A stretch of DNA of 64,000 nt from Diplodia intermedia (taxonomy: Eukaryota; Ascomycota; Dothideomycetes; Botryosphaeriales; Botryosphaeriaceae): contig JAKEKT010000035.1 in NCBI GenBank assembly GCA_021495925.1, positions 62,001 through 126,000 on the forward strand, in the 5' to 3' direction. Both the position numbers and the translations under genes were made by a program. The notes beneath the pieces are model-generated. The model was not told where the DNA came from. It saw only the letters and a list, made by a program, of their open reading frames with translations, and did no database searches. Shown in pieces: positions 10,799 to 21,474 of the stretch (position 1 is its first letter; every line of letters begins with the position of its first letter).

Positions 10799-11866
10799 TT
10801 AGACCTTGTGGTGATCATCGTCCTTACGACCAACAAGCTCGTACTCGGCATCTCCGGAGCGGCGCGTCCTCGGAATTGGCAGGAAGCGGGCGATCCCACC
10901 TCTCCTGCTCTGATGGGACATGCAACGGTATGTCCACCAGAGGCTTCCGATGACGGAAAACCCAATGATAAATCCAAGGACCGTGAGGAAGAACCAGTGG
11001 CGGGCCATCTGTAGAAAAAGGACGTTAGTTGGTAGCTCAAAATACTTTGACGCGAGGTGACGTACCCAGAAAATAAGCTTCACGTCTCCACCATGCCAGC
11101 TGTTGCCAAGATGGTGCGTGAAGAAGCTCCATGGGTGGTTGTTGTACTCGTCGGGGAACAGGATGCGGATCTCAGCATCCTCGGCAGCCGCGGCGCCCTC
11201 ATTGATGTAGTGCCTCCAGATGACGCTTAGGAAGAGCGGACCAGTCGAGCCCATGACGGTGATGTAGGGAAGCAACCAGTTGCGGTTGTATCTTGGCAGC
11301 GCATCGATGACCTTGAGGAAGAAGGGGTGTCGCGGGACAGCACCCATGGCGTCGTTGGAGACACCGGTGGGAACGGTGCGGCGAAGCCAGCTTGGGTACG
11401 AGAGGAGGGGGTCCAGGCGGCGGTTGCAGCCATCGTCGAGATCAATGTAGATGCCGCCGAAGTGCGCGAGCACGAAATAGCGAATCGAATCGGCACGCTG
11501 GATGGGGAACTCGTAGCCGTCGAAGGTCTCCAAGAACCACGGGTACTCGGCGGCGATGAACTCGCGAGACTTCTTGTCCGTCCATAGCTTGTACTCGTAG
11601 TCCTCGTGCAGATCGATGCAGCTCTTCTGTGCCTCCTGCCAGCGCTCTGGAATGCTCTCGTTGATGTAGGTTTGGTGGATGATCTTGGGGATCAATTGGG
11701 GCCGCTCGCTGATGGCGCCCGAGTTAGGGGCCGGGAGCTCAGCGCGCGAGATGCGGTCCTCGGAGCCATCGACGACAAGAAGCTCGAGAAGGGTCCAGAC
11801 GTTGTGGACGAGCACGCCGATGACGATGAGGTTTATGACGAGGAAAATAAGCACGCCCTTGCGCAT
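10799..11866 (-). CDS. SUR1: inositol phosphoceramide mannosyltransferase catalytic subunit (SUR1/CSH1 type, GT32)
   Basis: Two exons, 11866-11066 and 11008-10799, give 336 residues. The enzyme transfers mannose to inositol phosphoceramide in the Golgi to make MIPC. The N-terminus has one membrane anchor (about residues 5-27, rich in V/I/L). The Gly_transf_sug (DXD) domain follows: IPKIIHQTYINESIPERW, YKLWTD, RADSIRYFVLAHFGGIYIDLDDG with the DLD metal/sugar-nucleotide motif, then PRHPFFLKVIDAL. A second hydrophobic segment (FFLTVLGFIIGFSVIGSLWW) lies near the C-terminus, before a basic tail. The 57-nt intron has a CTAAC branch site and ends CTACAG; it is a multiple of three and stop-free, so retention would only insert 19 residues before the last membrane segment. 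Paralogues SUR1 and CSH1 cannot be told apart here. Confidence 0.93.
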   Translation of the reverse strand: MRKGVLIFLVINLIVIGVLVHNVWTLLELLVVDGSEDRISRAELPAPNSGAISERPQLIPKIIHQTYINESIPERWQEAQKSCIDLHEDYEYKLWTDKKSREFIAAEYPWFLETFDGYEFPIQRADSIRYFVLAHFGGIYIDLDDGCNRRLDPLLSYPSWLRRTVPTGVSNDAMGAVPRHPFFLKVIDALPRYNRNWLLPYITVMGSTGPLFLSVIWRHYINEGAAAAEDAEIRILFPDEYNNHPWSFFTHHLGNSWHGGDVKLIFWVRHLASKYFELPTNVLFLQMARHWFFLTVLGFIIGFSVIGSLWWTYRCMSHQSRRGGIARFLPIPRTRRSGDAEYELVGRKDDDHHKV

Positions 11867-12723
11867 GGTGAAAGCGGTGTGGAGTGGGGTGGCGTGGAAT
11901 TAAAATGCCGTACGGGGTAGCGGAACGGTGCAGCAGGTCGACGGGACCGGGGCAGGCGCGAGGTGCGATTAAGAAGCCGGTAGGAGATCAAGCCATGGGC
12001 GAGAGCGCGGTGAAGAACCGGAGAAGGAGAGGACTGACCCACGGCGTGAAGGAGAGGTGAACAAGCTGGCCAAGGAGGGCGGCGGTGCAGGCTGGAGCAG
12101 CGCACATCTGAACCGAAATTAGGCGCGCTTGCGGGTCTAGTGCCGCTGGGGCTCAGCTTGCGCGCGCGCGGAGCCTTGGGCCAGGGCCCAGGGCCCCAGA
12201 AAAAAAACATCGCCTTGCGAAACCCGTTGACTGCAGCGCCGCCTGCTGCGACTATGCGCGCCCGCGTTGCCTCGCATTCGCTGTCTCAGCTGCGCCCGAT
12301 GGATGGTGTGCTCTATCTCCTTGCCGTGGCTCGTGCGCTGTTGAGCGTTTGCCAAGGTGACGCGGCCGCTACGAAACGCCATCGCATTCTGCCTTACCCG
12401 TGACAACTCGCGTGTCCGTGTTCGTTCGTACCCGCGCGCTATGCAAGAGACAAGCCACAAGCCGTCTTACGACGCTGCTACGCCGGCAAACGGTCAGTTT
12501 CACAGCCGTTCCGCCGCTTCCGGCCTCAAAGCCACGCCTGGTCATCACGACCTCCATGAAGTATGCTATTCCGATAAATGCATTATGCTGTGCTCTAGTA
12601 GAGAAGAGGCATCATGCCGCCGCTTCGCCGTAACCCATGATAAAATGACCAAGTTGGCTCCCAACGCCGCGCTGAAGCAAATCACGTCTGTCGGACGGAC
12701 AAGGAGAACGGGCTTCGACCCTC
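11867..12723. other. intergenic region, MIPC synthase upstream
   Basis: A spacer of 857 nt upstream of the MIPC synthase gene and downstream of KIN17 (both minus). It is likely to contain the promoter and leader of the former. Reading frames on both strands here are Arg/Pro/Ser-rich and look compositional. I see no other element. Confidence 0.45.
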
Positions 12724-14228
12724 TTATCCTGTCCGCTGACGTTTAGCTTCACCATACGGTCCTCCGCCCTCTCGAAGTCGCTTCCTTTCCATCTCCTCCC
12801 TCATGATTCTTTCTGCTTCGCTCATCTTCTTCGGCTGCTCCTTGACAACAACCTTCTTGCTAGCGAGAGGGTTCTTCTTCGACGAAAACACGTTCTTGGG
12901 CTTGCCGTTACCCAATCCCATTGAGAACGCTGGCTTCGCCGGGGCGGCGGCAGCAGCACCTCCTTTCTTCTTCTCCTGTACCGGTTCCTTGATAGCCTCC
13001 GTTTGAGACTCCACAGCCGGAGGCTGGGATAGACCGGCGGGTTGAGGTGGGCTTGGTGTTTTCGCGACTGACGGCTTGAGGTTCAATTGAATCTTCTCTC
13101 CATCCTTCCTTTGCAGCTGTGTCTCCTCATCGTGCCGTTCAGCATCCACCTTGGCTTCGGCGCGCGCTTTCTCCACCTGCTCTTGGATCATGCGCTGCTC
13201 GCGCTCCTCATCGCCCTTCTCCTGCCGCTCCTTCTTGCGAATGGCGTCCTGGCGCCGCAGGGCCTCTGGGCTGTTGTCGATCCATGAAACACAAAGACCG
13301 TTGCCCTTCTCGTCCTCGGATACCCGACAGATGCCTTCTCGGCCTAGGTATTTACCGAACTCGGTAAGCGACGGCCATTTCGTGGCGTTCATATGGATGT
13401 GTTCTGTGAATAATCAGATATGTAAGTTTGGTCAGAATAGAGTGAGTTTTACCCTTATTACGAATGTATTCCTGGTAGAAATGGTTGAGGTCTGTGCGAC
13501 GCAGATGTTAGTATACGTTGCGTGTATCTCTTTGGTCAGTAAGGTCCCCCAGCAAGTGATATGCGCCTCGTCGTGGCTTATCTGTTTGAAACCCCCAATA
13601 TGATGGGAATGACTAGCTCGGGTTGCATCATATCCACTAGTCCTGCGGTTGTTGCAAGTGGATTCTGCGAAGATTGGACCGCAGATGTCTTCGGCGACTG
13701 TGCAGGAATGATGATCCAAAGGACGTTGCCGGACCTCATCGACTGAAGAGATAGTGAAGGTTTTGATTTACTCACTTGTTGTCTTTTCCCCATGAGCTGT
13801 CCTAAGCAACAGCAAGAAGTCCTGTGCGCTACATTAGCAAAGGCTCCAACGGGGAGCTAGACAGTACACACCTTTTCGAACTGGCGCGAGAAATCATTTA
13901 TAGCCTTACGAGGATCTTCCCCGATGATCATGAGCTGCCGGATATGGCTCTCCGACTGCGTATGGCATTTGAATCCATTCTCATCACGGCATCTGACGGG
14001 GTTCGTAAGCTGTTGTTGGTACAATCTGGCGTTTCTCAAAATTACTGTTTTTCGCACGCTTGGCAGTACCTTCACGTGGCAAGTCAGAATGTGATTCTTC
14101 ACTGCGAGGACCTTTGCTTGTTGTGGAGACAGCATGAGTTCAATGACTTACCATCTGAGCCGCTGTAGTCCTTTGGACTTCATCTTGTTGGCTTGCCATT
14201 TCGTGGATCCAACTTCAGCGCGCCCCAT
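12724..14228 (-). CDS. KIN17: DNA/RNA-binding zinc-finger protein KIN17
   Basis: Six exons (14228-14152, 14069-14046, 13992-13872, 13821-13776, 13491-13453, 13403-12724) join exactly in phase to 328 residues. KIN17 is a conserved nuclear protein tied to DNA replication, damage response and the spliceosome. The N-terminus reads MGRAEVGSTKWQANKMKSKGLQRLRW, followed by the C2H2 finger (YCQACEKQ, CRDENGFKCHTQSESH). The Kin17 winged-helix domain comes next, with HFYQEYI, EHIHMNATKWPSLTEF and LGREGICRV. A charged coiled coil with a Pro/Ala linker follows, and the end is lysine-rich (about residues 270-328). As in other fungi the C-terminal SH3-like tandem of animal KIN17 is missing. Exon 2 is only 24 nt and carries the CxxC half of the finger. 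The fourth intron is 284 nt, much longer than its neighbours. Confidence 0.95.
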
Positions 14229-14688
14229 TTTTGCAGACGCTGAGTGAAGCCCGTGAAGCTCGTGAAGGGTGGAGCCGATCGAGGGATTTGGTGTCGGTAG
14301 TGGCTAGTACTGGCAGAAGCCGCGGTGAGAAGTGGTGCTTGCGTTGTCGAAGGAAATGGTGGCGACGTCCGACTTGGGTAGACGTCGGTGGAGTCGCGCG
14401 GGTCCGTGCTGACTCAGGGTCACGCTGACTTAAGCATATCTTATCTTGATCTTGATCATCACTAAATATGGATGTTGCAGAGTGCATGCGCACAAGCTCG
14501 CAAAGAACGACGCTCTCATAGAAGCAGGTGGCGTGTATGATGGAGAGCTGCTCGTGAAGCCGGAACCACGCTCCTGATCGTTTCAAAAATCACGGGAAAG
14601 CAGACACATGCGGCCGAGGCCGTCATCAGGTCAAATCTGCACTTGATACGGGCGTAGGAGGGTTTGAGCGGCTCATGATTAATCGGGT
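14229..14688. other. intergenic region, KIN17 upstream
   Basis: A spacer between KIN17 and the membrane-protein gene at 14689 (both minus); it should hold the KIN17 promoter. A TGACTCA heptamer (Gcn4/AP-1 type) occurs at about 14411-14417. There is no supportable gene. Confidence 0.4.
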
Positions 14689-15241
14689 TCAATAGTCTGC
14701 GCCGCCCTCTTCCAGGATTGTCTGGGATAACAGGTCTCGCTTCTTGGATGGCACATTTCCCCTCAATCGTCCCGAGCTATCTGTTGACACGGATGCGCCG
14801 ATGTTCCTTTGGGAAGCCTTCTTCTTGCGCCGGGCAGCTCTGTACTCTGCAGCAGTGGCCCCAGAGAACTCCTCGTGCGAGTCAAGATTCAAGGCGGTCT
14901 TTAGCACGCTGAAGCTGAGATAGAGCATACCGCCGGTGGTAACACCAACAATGCCCGCGACGCCAAGATAGACATAGAGTGTCTGATGGTGCAATCAGAT
15001 GGGAAACGGACGGAGGAAGTGCGCACAGAAACCGGCTTACCTCTAGCTTCGCGAGCATGACGAAGGGGAAAACAACAGCGTGCCAAGTAAAATGCGCAAG
15101 GTAGATGAAGGGCAGAAGGACGAATTGCAGGGCATAGTAGAGCGGCGACAGGATGGTGAGAAGGGCGTGCAGGATGGCGGAGGCGGGCACGACTAGCAGA
15201 TAGTAGGGCGCAGCCAGCAGCAAGGCGGTACTGTCGTCCAT
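14689..15241 (-). CDS. small membrane protein of unknown function
   Basis: Two exons, 15241-15041 and 14982-14689, joined across a 58-nt intron (GTAAGC...ATCAG), give 164 residues. The N-terminal half is almost wholly hydrophobic: one long or two closely spaced membrane segments at about residues 7-60, with the aromatic patch IYLAHFTWHAVVFPF. A further segment, YVYLGVAGIVGVTTGGMLYLSF, lies just after the splice junction at about residues 69-91. The remainder is hydrophilic, with a basic patch (RAARRKKKASQ) that would sit on the cytosolic face, then a Ser-rich tail ending EEGGADY. The splice choice restores a continuous hydrophobic and basic pattern, which supports a real gene. I do not recognise the family; it resembles other small fungal ER or nuclear-envelope proteins only in layout. 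Confidence 0.75.
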
Positions 15242-15699
15242 GGCGGGCTGCGGGACGGGCGTGTGCAGCGGGTTGGGATTTGGATCAACGGGCGTGGAGC
15301 CTGGATAGGTCAGGTGTCATCTGGACTCGCGGGCCAGGGAACATACCGGCGAGGTGCAGATGACCTCAGAGCAGGTCGCGAAGTGAGCAGTCCTCACGCC
15401 GGTCACATCGTCAAGGCGCCTTCAGACGGGGGTGGAGGCCGCGGGAGGATGGTGATTGCCTGGAGCTGGATCGGCAGGCGCGGCGCTCCTCCTGGGGCAG
15501 AGAGACCCGCTGCGAGAGCCCTGGCCTCCGCAACTCGCCCACTGCTGCACCGCACGCACATCGCCCGCCCAGGTCACAGGCCCATGACGAGGCCCGCCTT
15601 TGGCTGCCGCACCGCCATAGCAGACTCGGATCGGACTCGCTGCCCGCTGCCCGCTGCCGCCCGGCCCCAGGACGCGCGCCGCGAGACACAGCGTGAGCG
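15242..15699. other. divergent promoter region
   Basis: This 458-nt region separates the start codons of the small membrane protein (-) and the SNF1 beta subunit (+), so it must hold both promoters. It is GC-rich. I see no TATA box, and the short reading frames here are not convincing. Confidence 0.5.
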
Positions 15700-17393
15700 A
15701 TGGGCAACAACCCCTCGTCGTCCCGCCAGAGCACCAGCTCGCCCCAGGGCCCGATAAGCAACCAAGCGGTGAACAATGTGCGTAGAGAACCGCGTCGCCG
15801 CGAGTCCATCCAGGCCCTCTCCAACGCCAAAGCCAGCGCTGCCCCGCCCTCCGCGAGCCTCGAGAGCGCAACTGCACACTCGACCGCCGCCAGGCCGCTC
15901 CGCCCCGACTCGCGCGGCCGCGCCCACTCGGTAGTCACCCCGACGCTCAAGCCGCACGATATTGCCACGCTCGAGAGGATGGGCAGCGGCCAGAGCCATG
16001 AGAAGGACCAGCGCGAGCCCTCGCCGCCGCCGCCAGAGCCCTCGCCCCTCACCCAGCCCGTCGACGTGCCGCAGTCGGCCGCCCGCGCGCCCTCGTCTTC
16101 GCCGCCCGACGCAGGCGAGGCGCCGTCGTCGCAGTCGGATGCCTACCACACGCAAGCCGCAACATTTGCGCGCCCGCCGCGGCTGCCGCTGCCCATTGAG
16201 GAGGAGGTTCACACGCCCGGGTCGCCCATCATCTCACCCGCCGACCTGACGGCCCCAATCGACCCGGAGAGCATCGACGGCGTGCTTCCCCGCCGCACCT
16301 CGGTCCTGAGCAGCACCACCGCCGACGAGGACGAGGTGGTAGACGACAACTTCGACACCGAGGGCGGTCTGCGGCCAGCCGTCCCCACCGTCGTCGAGTG
16401 GCTGGGCCCCGGAGAGAAGGTCTACGTCACCGGCACATTTGCAGGATGGAATAAGAAGTTTCGACTGCACAAGAAGTAAGTGCGAACACGCCAATGCTTT
16501 TGGTGACACTGCGGCGCTGCCCCCAATGCTGCCTCATGTCTCACGCCAGGTTACCTGAGTTACACCAGATACTGACAAGGCCTACAGCGGATCGAGCAAA
16601 CATAAGGATGCTTTCTCCGCCATCATCCACCTGCAGCCCGGCACCCATCACCTCAAATTCCTCGTCGACAACGAGATGCAGCTCTCTCCCGAGCTGCCCA
16701 CAGCTGTCGACTTCACCAACATCCTTGTCAACTACCTGGAAGTGTCGCCGGACGATATCCCGCAGGTCCAGGAACCTCAGCCCACCGCTCCTGTCGATAT
16801 CCCTGGACATCAGCGCCCAGAAGATGAGAAACCAGAGGCGCAAGCACCTGAAGGCGTCTATCCGCCTCAAATAATACCTCCTTCGCCCGACCTCCGACAG
16901 ATTCCGCAGACAAACCCGCCGGCCTCGGAGACGCCAGCCGCAGTAACCAGCAGCAATCCTGTCCCTGTGGCCCCGGCGCCTCCGAAGCAGTACCACTGTG
17001 TAATCCCACAGTACTTGGCCGATCTAGATGCGGAAGAAGAGTCGAGCAAATTCGCACGGGCGAGCGCAGCTTTGAACACCACGCCGCCGCCGCCGTCCCT
17101 GCCTGTGATGCTCAGCAAGAGTATTCTCAACGGAAGCATGCCTATGAAGGACGACAGCAGCGTGCTAAACATGCCCAACCACACTGTGCTCAATCATCTT
17201 GCCACAAGCAGCATCAAACATAATGTGCTGGCGACCAGCGCAACGACGCGGTACAAGCGAAAGGCATGTCCACCCTTGTTGACCAATGTCACTGCACGTC
17301 CTGAATCTAAGAATGCCCTAGGGAGCGTATGCTAACAAGAAACAGTTTCTTACGACTATCATGTACAAGCCAACGAGTGACACCGGGGAATAA
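15700..17393 (+). CDS. GAL83: SNF1/AMPK protein kinase beta subunit
   Basis: Exons 15700-16475, 16588-17263 and 17346-17393 join to 499 residues. The beta subunit bridges the SNF1 kinase and its gamma subunit and directs the complex in glucose signalling. MGNNPSSS at the start fits N-myristoylation. A Ser/Pro-rich arm of about 225 residues follows. The carbohydrate-binding CBM48 domain comes next (VEWLGPGEKVYVTGTFAGWNKKFRL, then IIHLQPGTHHLKFLVDNE, about 225-310). The C-terminal ASC domain has IPQYLADLD, PSLPVMLSKSILN, PNHTVLNHLATSSIK and, across the last intron, TRYKRK joined to FLTTIMYKP. The second intron starts with GC rather than GT (AAG/GCATGT...ACAG), with branch site GCTAAC. Phase and the conserved RYKxK-TTIMYKP run leave no workable GT alternative. 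The symbol stands for the GAL83/SIP1/SIP2 class; filamentous fungi usually have one gene. Confidence 0.95.
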
Positions 17394-18937
17394 TAAGTCT
17401 CTCGGTGTGAACATTGCTTCACTGATCTAATCATCACAGAATTTTTCCTCGCGAGCCCGGCATAGCGATAGTGGCATCTGATCACAATTGACGGCGCTGT
17501 TGCGTACCGCCATGGCGACAGAGCCCGCGATCGACAAGCCGCAGGTCCTGTGAATGGACGCGTCGGAGACAACCGATGGCATCTCGGCAGGAAATACTAC
17601 CCGCTCGGGATTGGCAAAGGGTGGCTGGACACCACGATCGATGCATTTAAAGCAGAAGAACGAAGAATAATGGGGCGCGATTACGACGAGGCTACGCCGA
17701 TGGTGCTATTGTTTTGCTTCTTCTAAATGCCATTTGAATATAAAAATTGAGAACGCGAGCGCATATACCCCTGGCATCAAAGGTTGACGGCCGCGAAAAG
17801 ATTTTGGCCTGCGAACGCAATTGGCACTGCAGTGTAAGTAATTTGACCTTTTTTTTATTTTCCTTCGACAAAGGGGGTTGATAAAAAAAACACAATTGTG
17901 GGCGTCAAGGCACGCGTCGCTTTCCAGCCTTCGTTCTGGTTGTGGCTTGAAGCATTCCTTTCCTTAACCAACCTTCTATCCCCATCATCATGCTGCCGTC
18001 ATTTTTACTCGTCCTTCTATTTCTGTGTAAGGACGACGGCCTTTCCCGTTGCGGAAACATTTTCTGCACTGGCCATGCAGAATTAAGGCTTGTATAATTG
18101 TGCAGCAGTCGACAAGCATCGCAGGAGCAGTGTCTGAGTGCGTTTGTTTGTGAGAAATTCAAGGAATTTAGCGTCCGCTGGGCAGGGCGAAAAGCTGAGA
18201 GGCTGGTGAGAAGGGCAGCAACCAGAAGGGGACAACCAGTCTTGGCGCGGATCGCTTACGTGACGGGAGCGAAGCCAGAGGCGGCGACGCGGCCCAGGTT
18301 CCTTGCCAAACAGGCTCCCACCCTAAGCCAGCCATCGCGCCCGCGCCCCCCTACCACACACACACTGCGCAGCGCTGCGACCGGCGAACAACCGTATCGC
18401 CCCAACCCACCGACTTCATCAAGAACTGCCCCAAAACCCATCGCAAAACTCCCGGAAAAGTCGCAAACCGACATTTGAGCGACTGAAATTTCGCCTGACG
18501 GTGCAGCCACGGGTTTTGCAGCGCGTCGAGGCGCCGTGCGCGCGACGTGTTGCCTTAGCCATCGCGTCGCTTTCCTCCACGTCGCTCGCAGTGGGGGATT
18601 CGCAAGGGGGTGCCTGACCGCCCAAAAAAAAAATCCTGTCCGCCTCTGCACCAATATTCACCCGCAACTGAGGCCACCAACGCATCGCGCCAGCAGTGCC
18701 GCAACCAAACCGGGCGCAACAAATCAATATCGGCTTTTTCGTATTCTCACTTGCGTCAACCATTCCACCTTCACGACAGGCCCTGTTTAATCTCGCAGCG
18801 CCGTCTCTCAAGCAGGCTGCTTTCTAACGTTCTGATTTTAATTTTTTGCCGTCACATGGAAGGCCTCACCTTACGCCTGTAGGCTGCAGCGACAAATAAT
18901 CACCACCGTCACATCACCAGTCGCGCTCGCAGCCAAG
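17394..18937. other. intergenic region, EPL1 upstream
   Basis: A 1.5-kb gap between SNF1 beta and EPL1 (both plus). The last few hundred nt are likely EPL1 promoter and leader. Poly(A) and poly(T) runs occur near 17850, 17884 and 18624. I found no conserved reading frame or RNA gene. Confidence 0.45.
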
Positions 18938-20840
18938 ATGACGCAGCGCATCTCCAGCCAGCGCTTCCGTCAGCGCAAGCTGTCCACCAAACAGAACTTG
19001 GCTATCTTGCGCGAGAGTGAGGTCGACAACCTCGCCGATGACGAGGCGCAGCGCCACATCCCAAAGGTCGAGACTGGTGTTGAGAAGGGCGAAGAGATAG
19101 TAAGTTTCCCATCATCACTCCCAACTTACCTCACTTACAGATACGTCCCATCTCTTTCTTATCACGTGTTGCTCCTACCGGTTGAGAAACCAGGACCCTG
19201 ACCAGCTCCCTAGGAACACCATCTTCAAGCCGTCATCAACGCTGCCGCCGTCGGCGGCAAAGTCTCACAGCTCTACATCCCTACCCCCGATGCTACCGTG
19301 AGTAAGCTGAAGTATGACGATGTGTATCCGAAACGGTGGGTGCAGCCCGCCACGTACATCCGCTTCTCGTCGACCGTCGAAGACTGCAAAGGTACGCAGT
19401 ACTGCATGACGAGTGAGGACGAGGTTGCTCTCAAGAACATGAACGCAAAGAAGCCCGCTGGCCTGCAGTGCACTGAGGACTGGTTCGAGGAGGTCTTCGA
19501 CTTCTTCGAGCGCACGGCGCAGGAGAAGCAGCCCTTCGCTGCTGTAGACAACACGCCAGCCCTTCCGTATGAGGAGTTTGAGAGCAGCTTCGATGAGACC
19601 ATTAGTGATCCTGCGCGGAAGTTCGCAAAAGACATCTACGACTACTGGAAGCAACAGCGGATAAAGCGCGGCAACCGTAGCTTGACGTCGGTGCTCAAGT
19701 TCGAAACGAATCTTGAGACTGATGACTCGGATCCGTATGTCTGCTTCAGACGCCGCGAAGTCCGCCAGGCTCGCAAGACTCGCGGCAGAGATGCCCAAGT
19801 GACCGAGAAGCTGAAGAAGCTGAGGCACGAGCTCGAACAGGCGAGGGAACTGATGTACTTTGTGAAACAGCGAGAATATGGACGGAGAGATCAGCTGGGC
19901 AATGACAGACTAATCTTCGAGAAGCGGATGGAGGTCAAAGAAATCAAGCGCAATCTTGGCATCAAGGGCGACGACGAAGATCTCATCAACCAAAGAGTGA
20001 GGCTCACCTTCCTACTTACCTTTTTGATGGGCACGATGCTAACGATGTTGACAGCCTGCTCCAAAGCCGAAGCCGAAGCTCGATCCCAACAGCCTTTCGT
20101 CGCGTGGTCTTCCTGGTATGGCCTCCAAACCTCAGCTCTCTCGTGTCGATGGTCGTCCTCTGGACAACGATCTTATCACCTTGGAGGAGCAACTCGCGAA
20201 GAGGGAGGACGAGATTACTCGCTCGATCGAGTCGAACAAGGAGAAACACCGCGAGTGGAACAAACACTACGTGGATGTGACTTGGCGAGCTATCACCCCG
20301 CCTCTCGAGGAAGAGAGCCAACCAGCATTCCGTGCCGCCATGACAGAATACTTGCCGACGCCTCCTGCGTCACTATCGTCAGAAGAGGCAGCAGAGGCCA
20401 ACAACAAGCAGCACCCTGCCCAACATGAAAAGCGTAGTGACGAGAGCACTCTGATCCGCTATGCCACTCCGCCACATGAAACCTTTGTTGGACGGCCGTC
20501 GTTCAGGCGAAGGACAGGCCGTGGCGGACGTCTCATGATAGATCGGCGAGGACTGAAGCGGCCCGCAGATGAGGACATTGACGATCGTGTAGCAGAGCGC
20601 TTCAAGTACGACAGGGACAGCGATGAAGAAGAAGACGTCATCCCCGTCGACTTTTACGCTGATGCTGCCATCAAATACCGTATCCTGATGGACAGGTCCG
20701 TCTCCAGAGAGGCCGCAATGCAGCAAGCAGCAGCCCGGCGGGGTCAGGCAGCCGCAGCAGCCGCAGCGGCCCAAGGAACGCCGCATCCTGGACAAGCTGG
20801 CCAGCCAACACCACGAGGGATAACAAACGGGCCCAGCTGA
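18938..20840 (+). CDS. EPL1: Enhancer of polycomb-like protein 1 (NuA4 subunit)
   Basis: Exons 18938-19099, 19214-19996 and 20055-20840 join in phase to 576 residues. EPL1 holds ESA1, YNG2 and EAF6 in the catalytic core of the NuA4 histone acetyltransferase. The EPcA region is clear: RFRQRKLSTKQNLAILRE at the start, HHLQAVINAAA after the first splice, then YIPTPDA, VQPATYIRFSSTVEDC and DWFEEVFDFFE. The YVCFRRREVRQARKTRGRD block and the coiled coil ending LGIKGDDEDLINQ come next. After the second intron a KPKPKLDP linker and a coiled segment follow (LITLEEQLAKREDEITRSIE). The C-terminus is low-complexity, including an Ala/Gln run from repeated GCA/CAG codons. The first acceptor (CCTAG/GAACACC) was chosen because it restores the conserved EHHLQA block. 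Confidence 0.96.
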
Positions 20841-21474
20841 AGGAGGGAAAGGATCTGATCTGCCATCCTTATAATGCCGCCAAAGTGCCGTGTCGAGATA
20901 CCGCCTGCTCTTCACCATTCCCAAGCTCTTCGCTCCTCCGTCCCTTGTAGGAGAACCCCGTTCATCGGCACGCACCGCAACTGCGAGTCGCCCACCTCTT
21001 CCTTAACCACCCATCTCTTCCCAAAACGATAACGATAGACGGATATACCATTGTCGCATCAACGGACTTGAGGAAATTTTTTTCTTTCTTTTTCTCCGGA
21101 CCAGTAAGAAGGCAGGCTTTTTGTTTATGTACAGTAGTCAGTGGAGGAGAGGTCCCCAAATGAGCCGGACGCACGTGCCGAAGAGTTAGCACGCGGGGAA
21201 AAGAGTCGTCTGTCCGGCCGTGGGATAAATCGTTGGAAAGGCGGAAATTGGGCTTCTTCCACCATGTAGAATAGCGCACCAGCGAAGACGGGCGAGCGAT
21301 CGTCGAAAGGGGGGGAACGAGAAACGCATAGGCGAATGCAATTGAGACTCGGTGAGTCGAGTCAATCAAGTCTTTCTCAACGTTCCAATTTCCTTCTTGG
21401 TGATTTTCTTCCATCTCGCACCCGTTCTTTCTCGCTTGGGGTTTCCCCACAGTGAAGGTCGGGTTGCCACCAGA
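20841..21474. other. intergenic region, tail-to-tail
   Basis: A spacer between the 3' ends of EPL1 (+) and RKM4 (-), with a T-rich run near 21075. It probably holds both 3' UTRs. No gene was seen. Confidence 0.45.
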
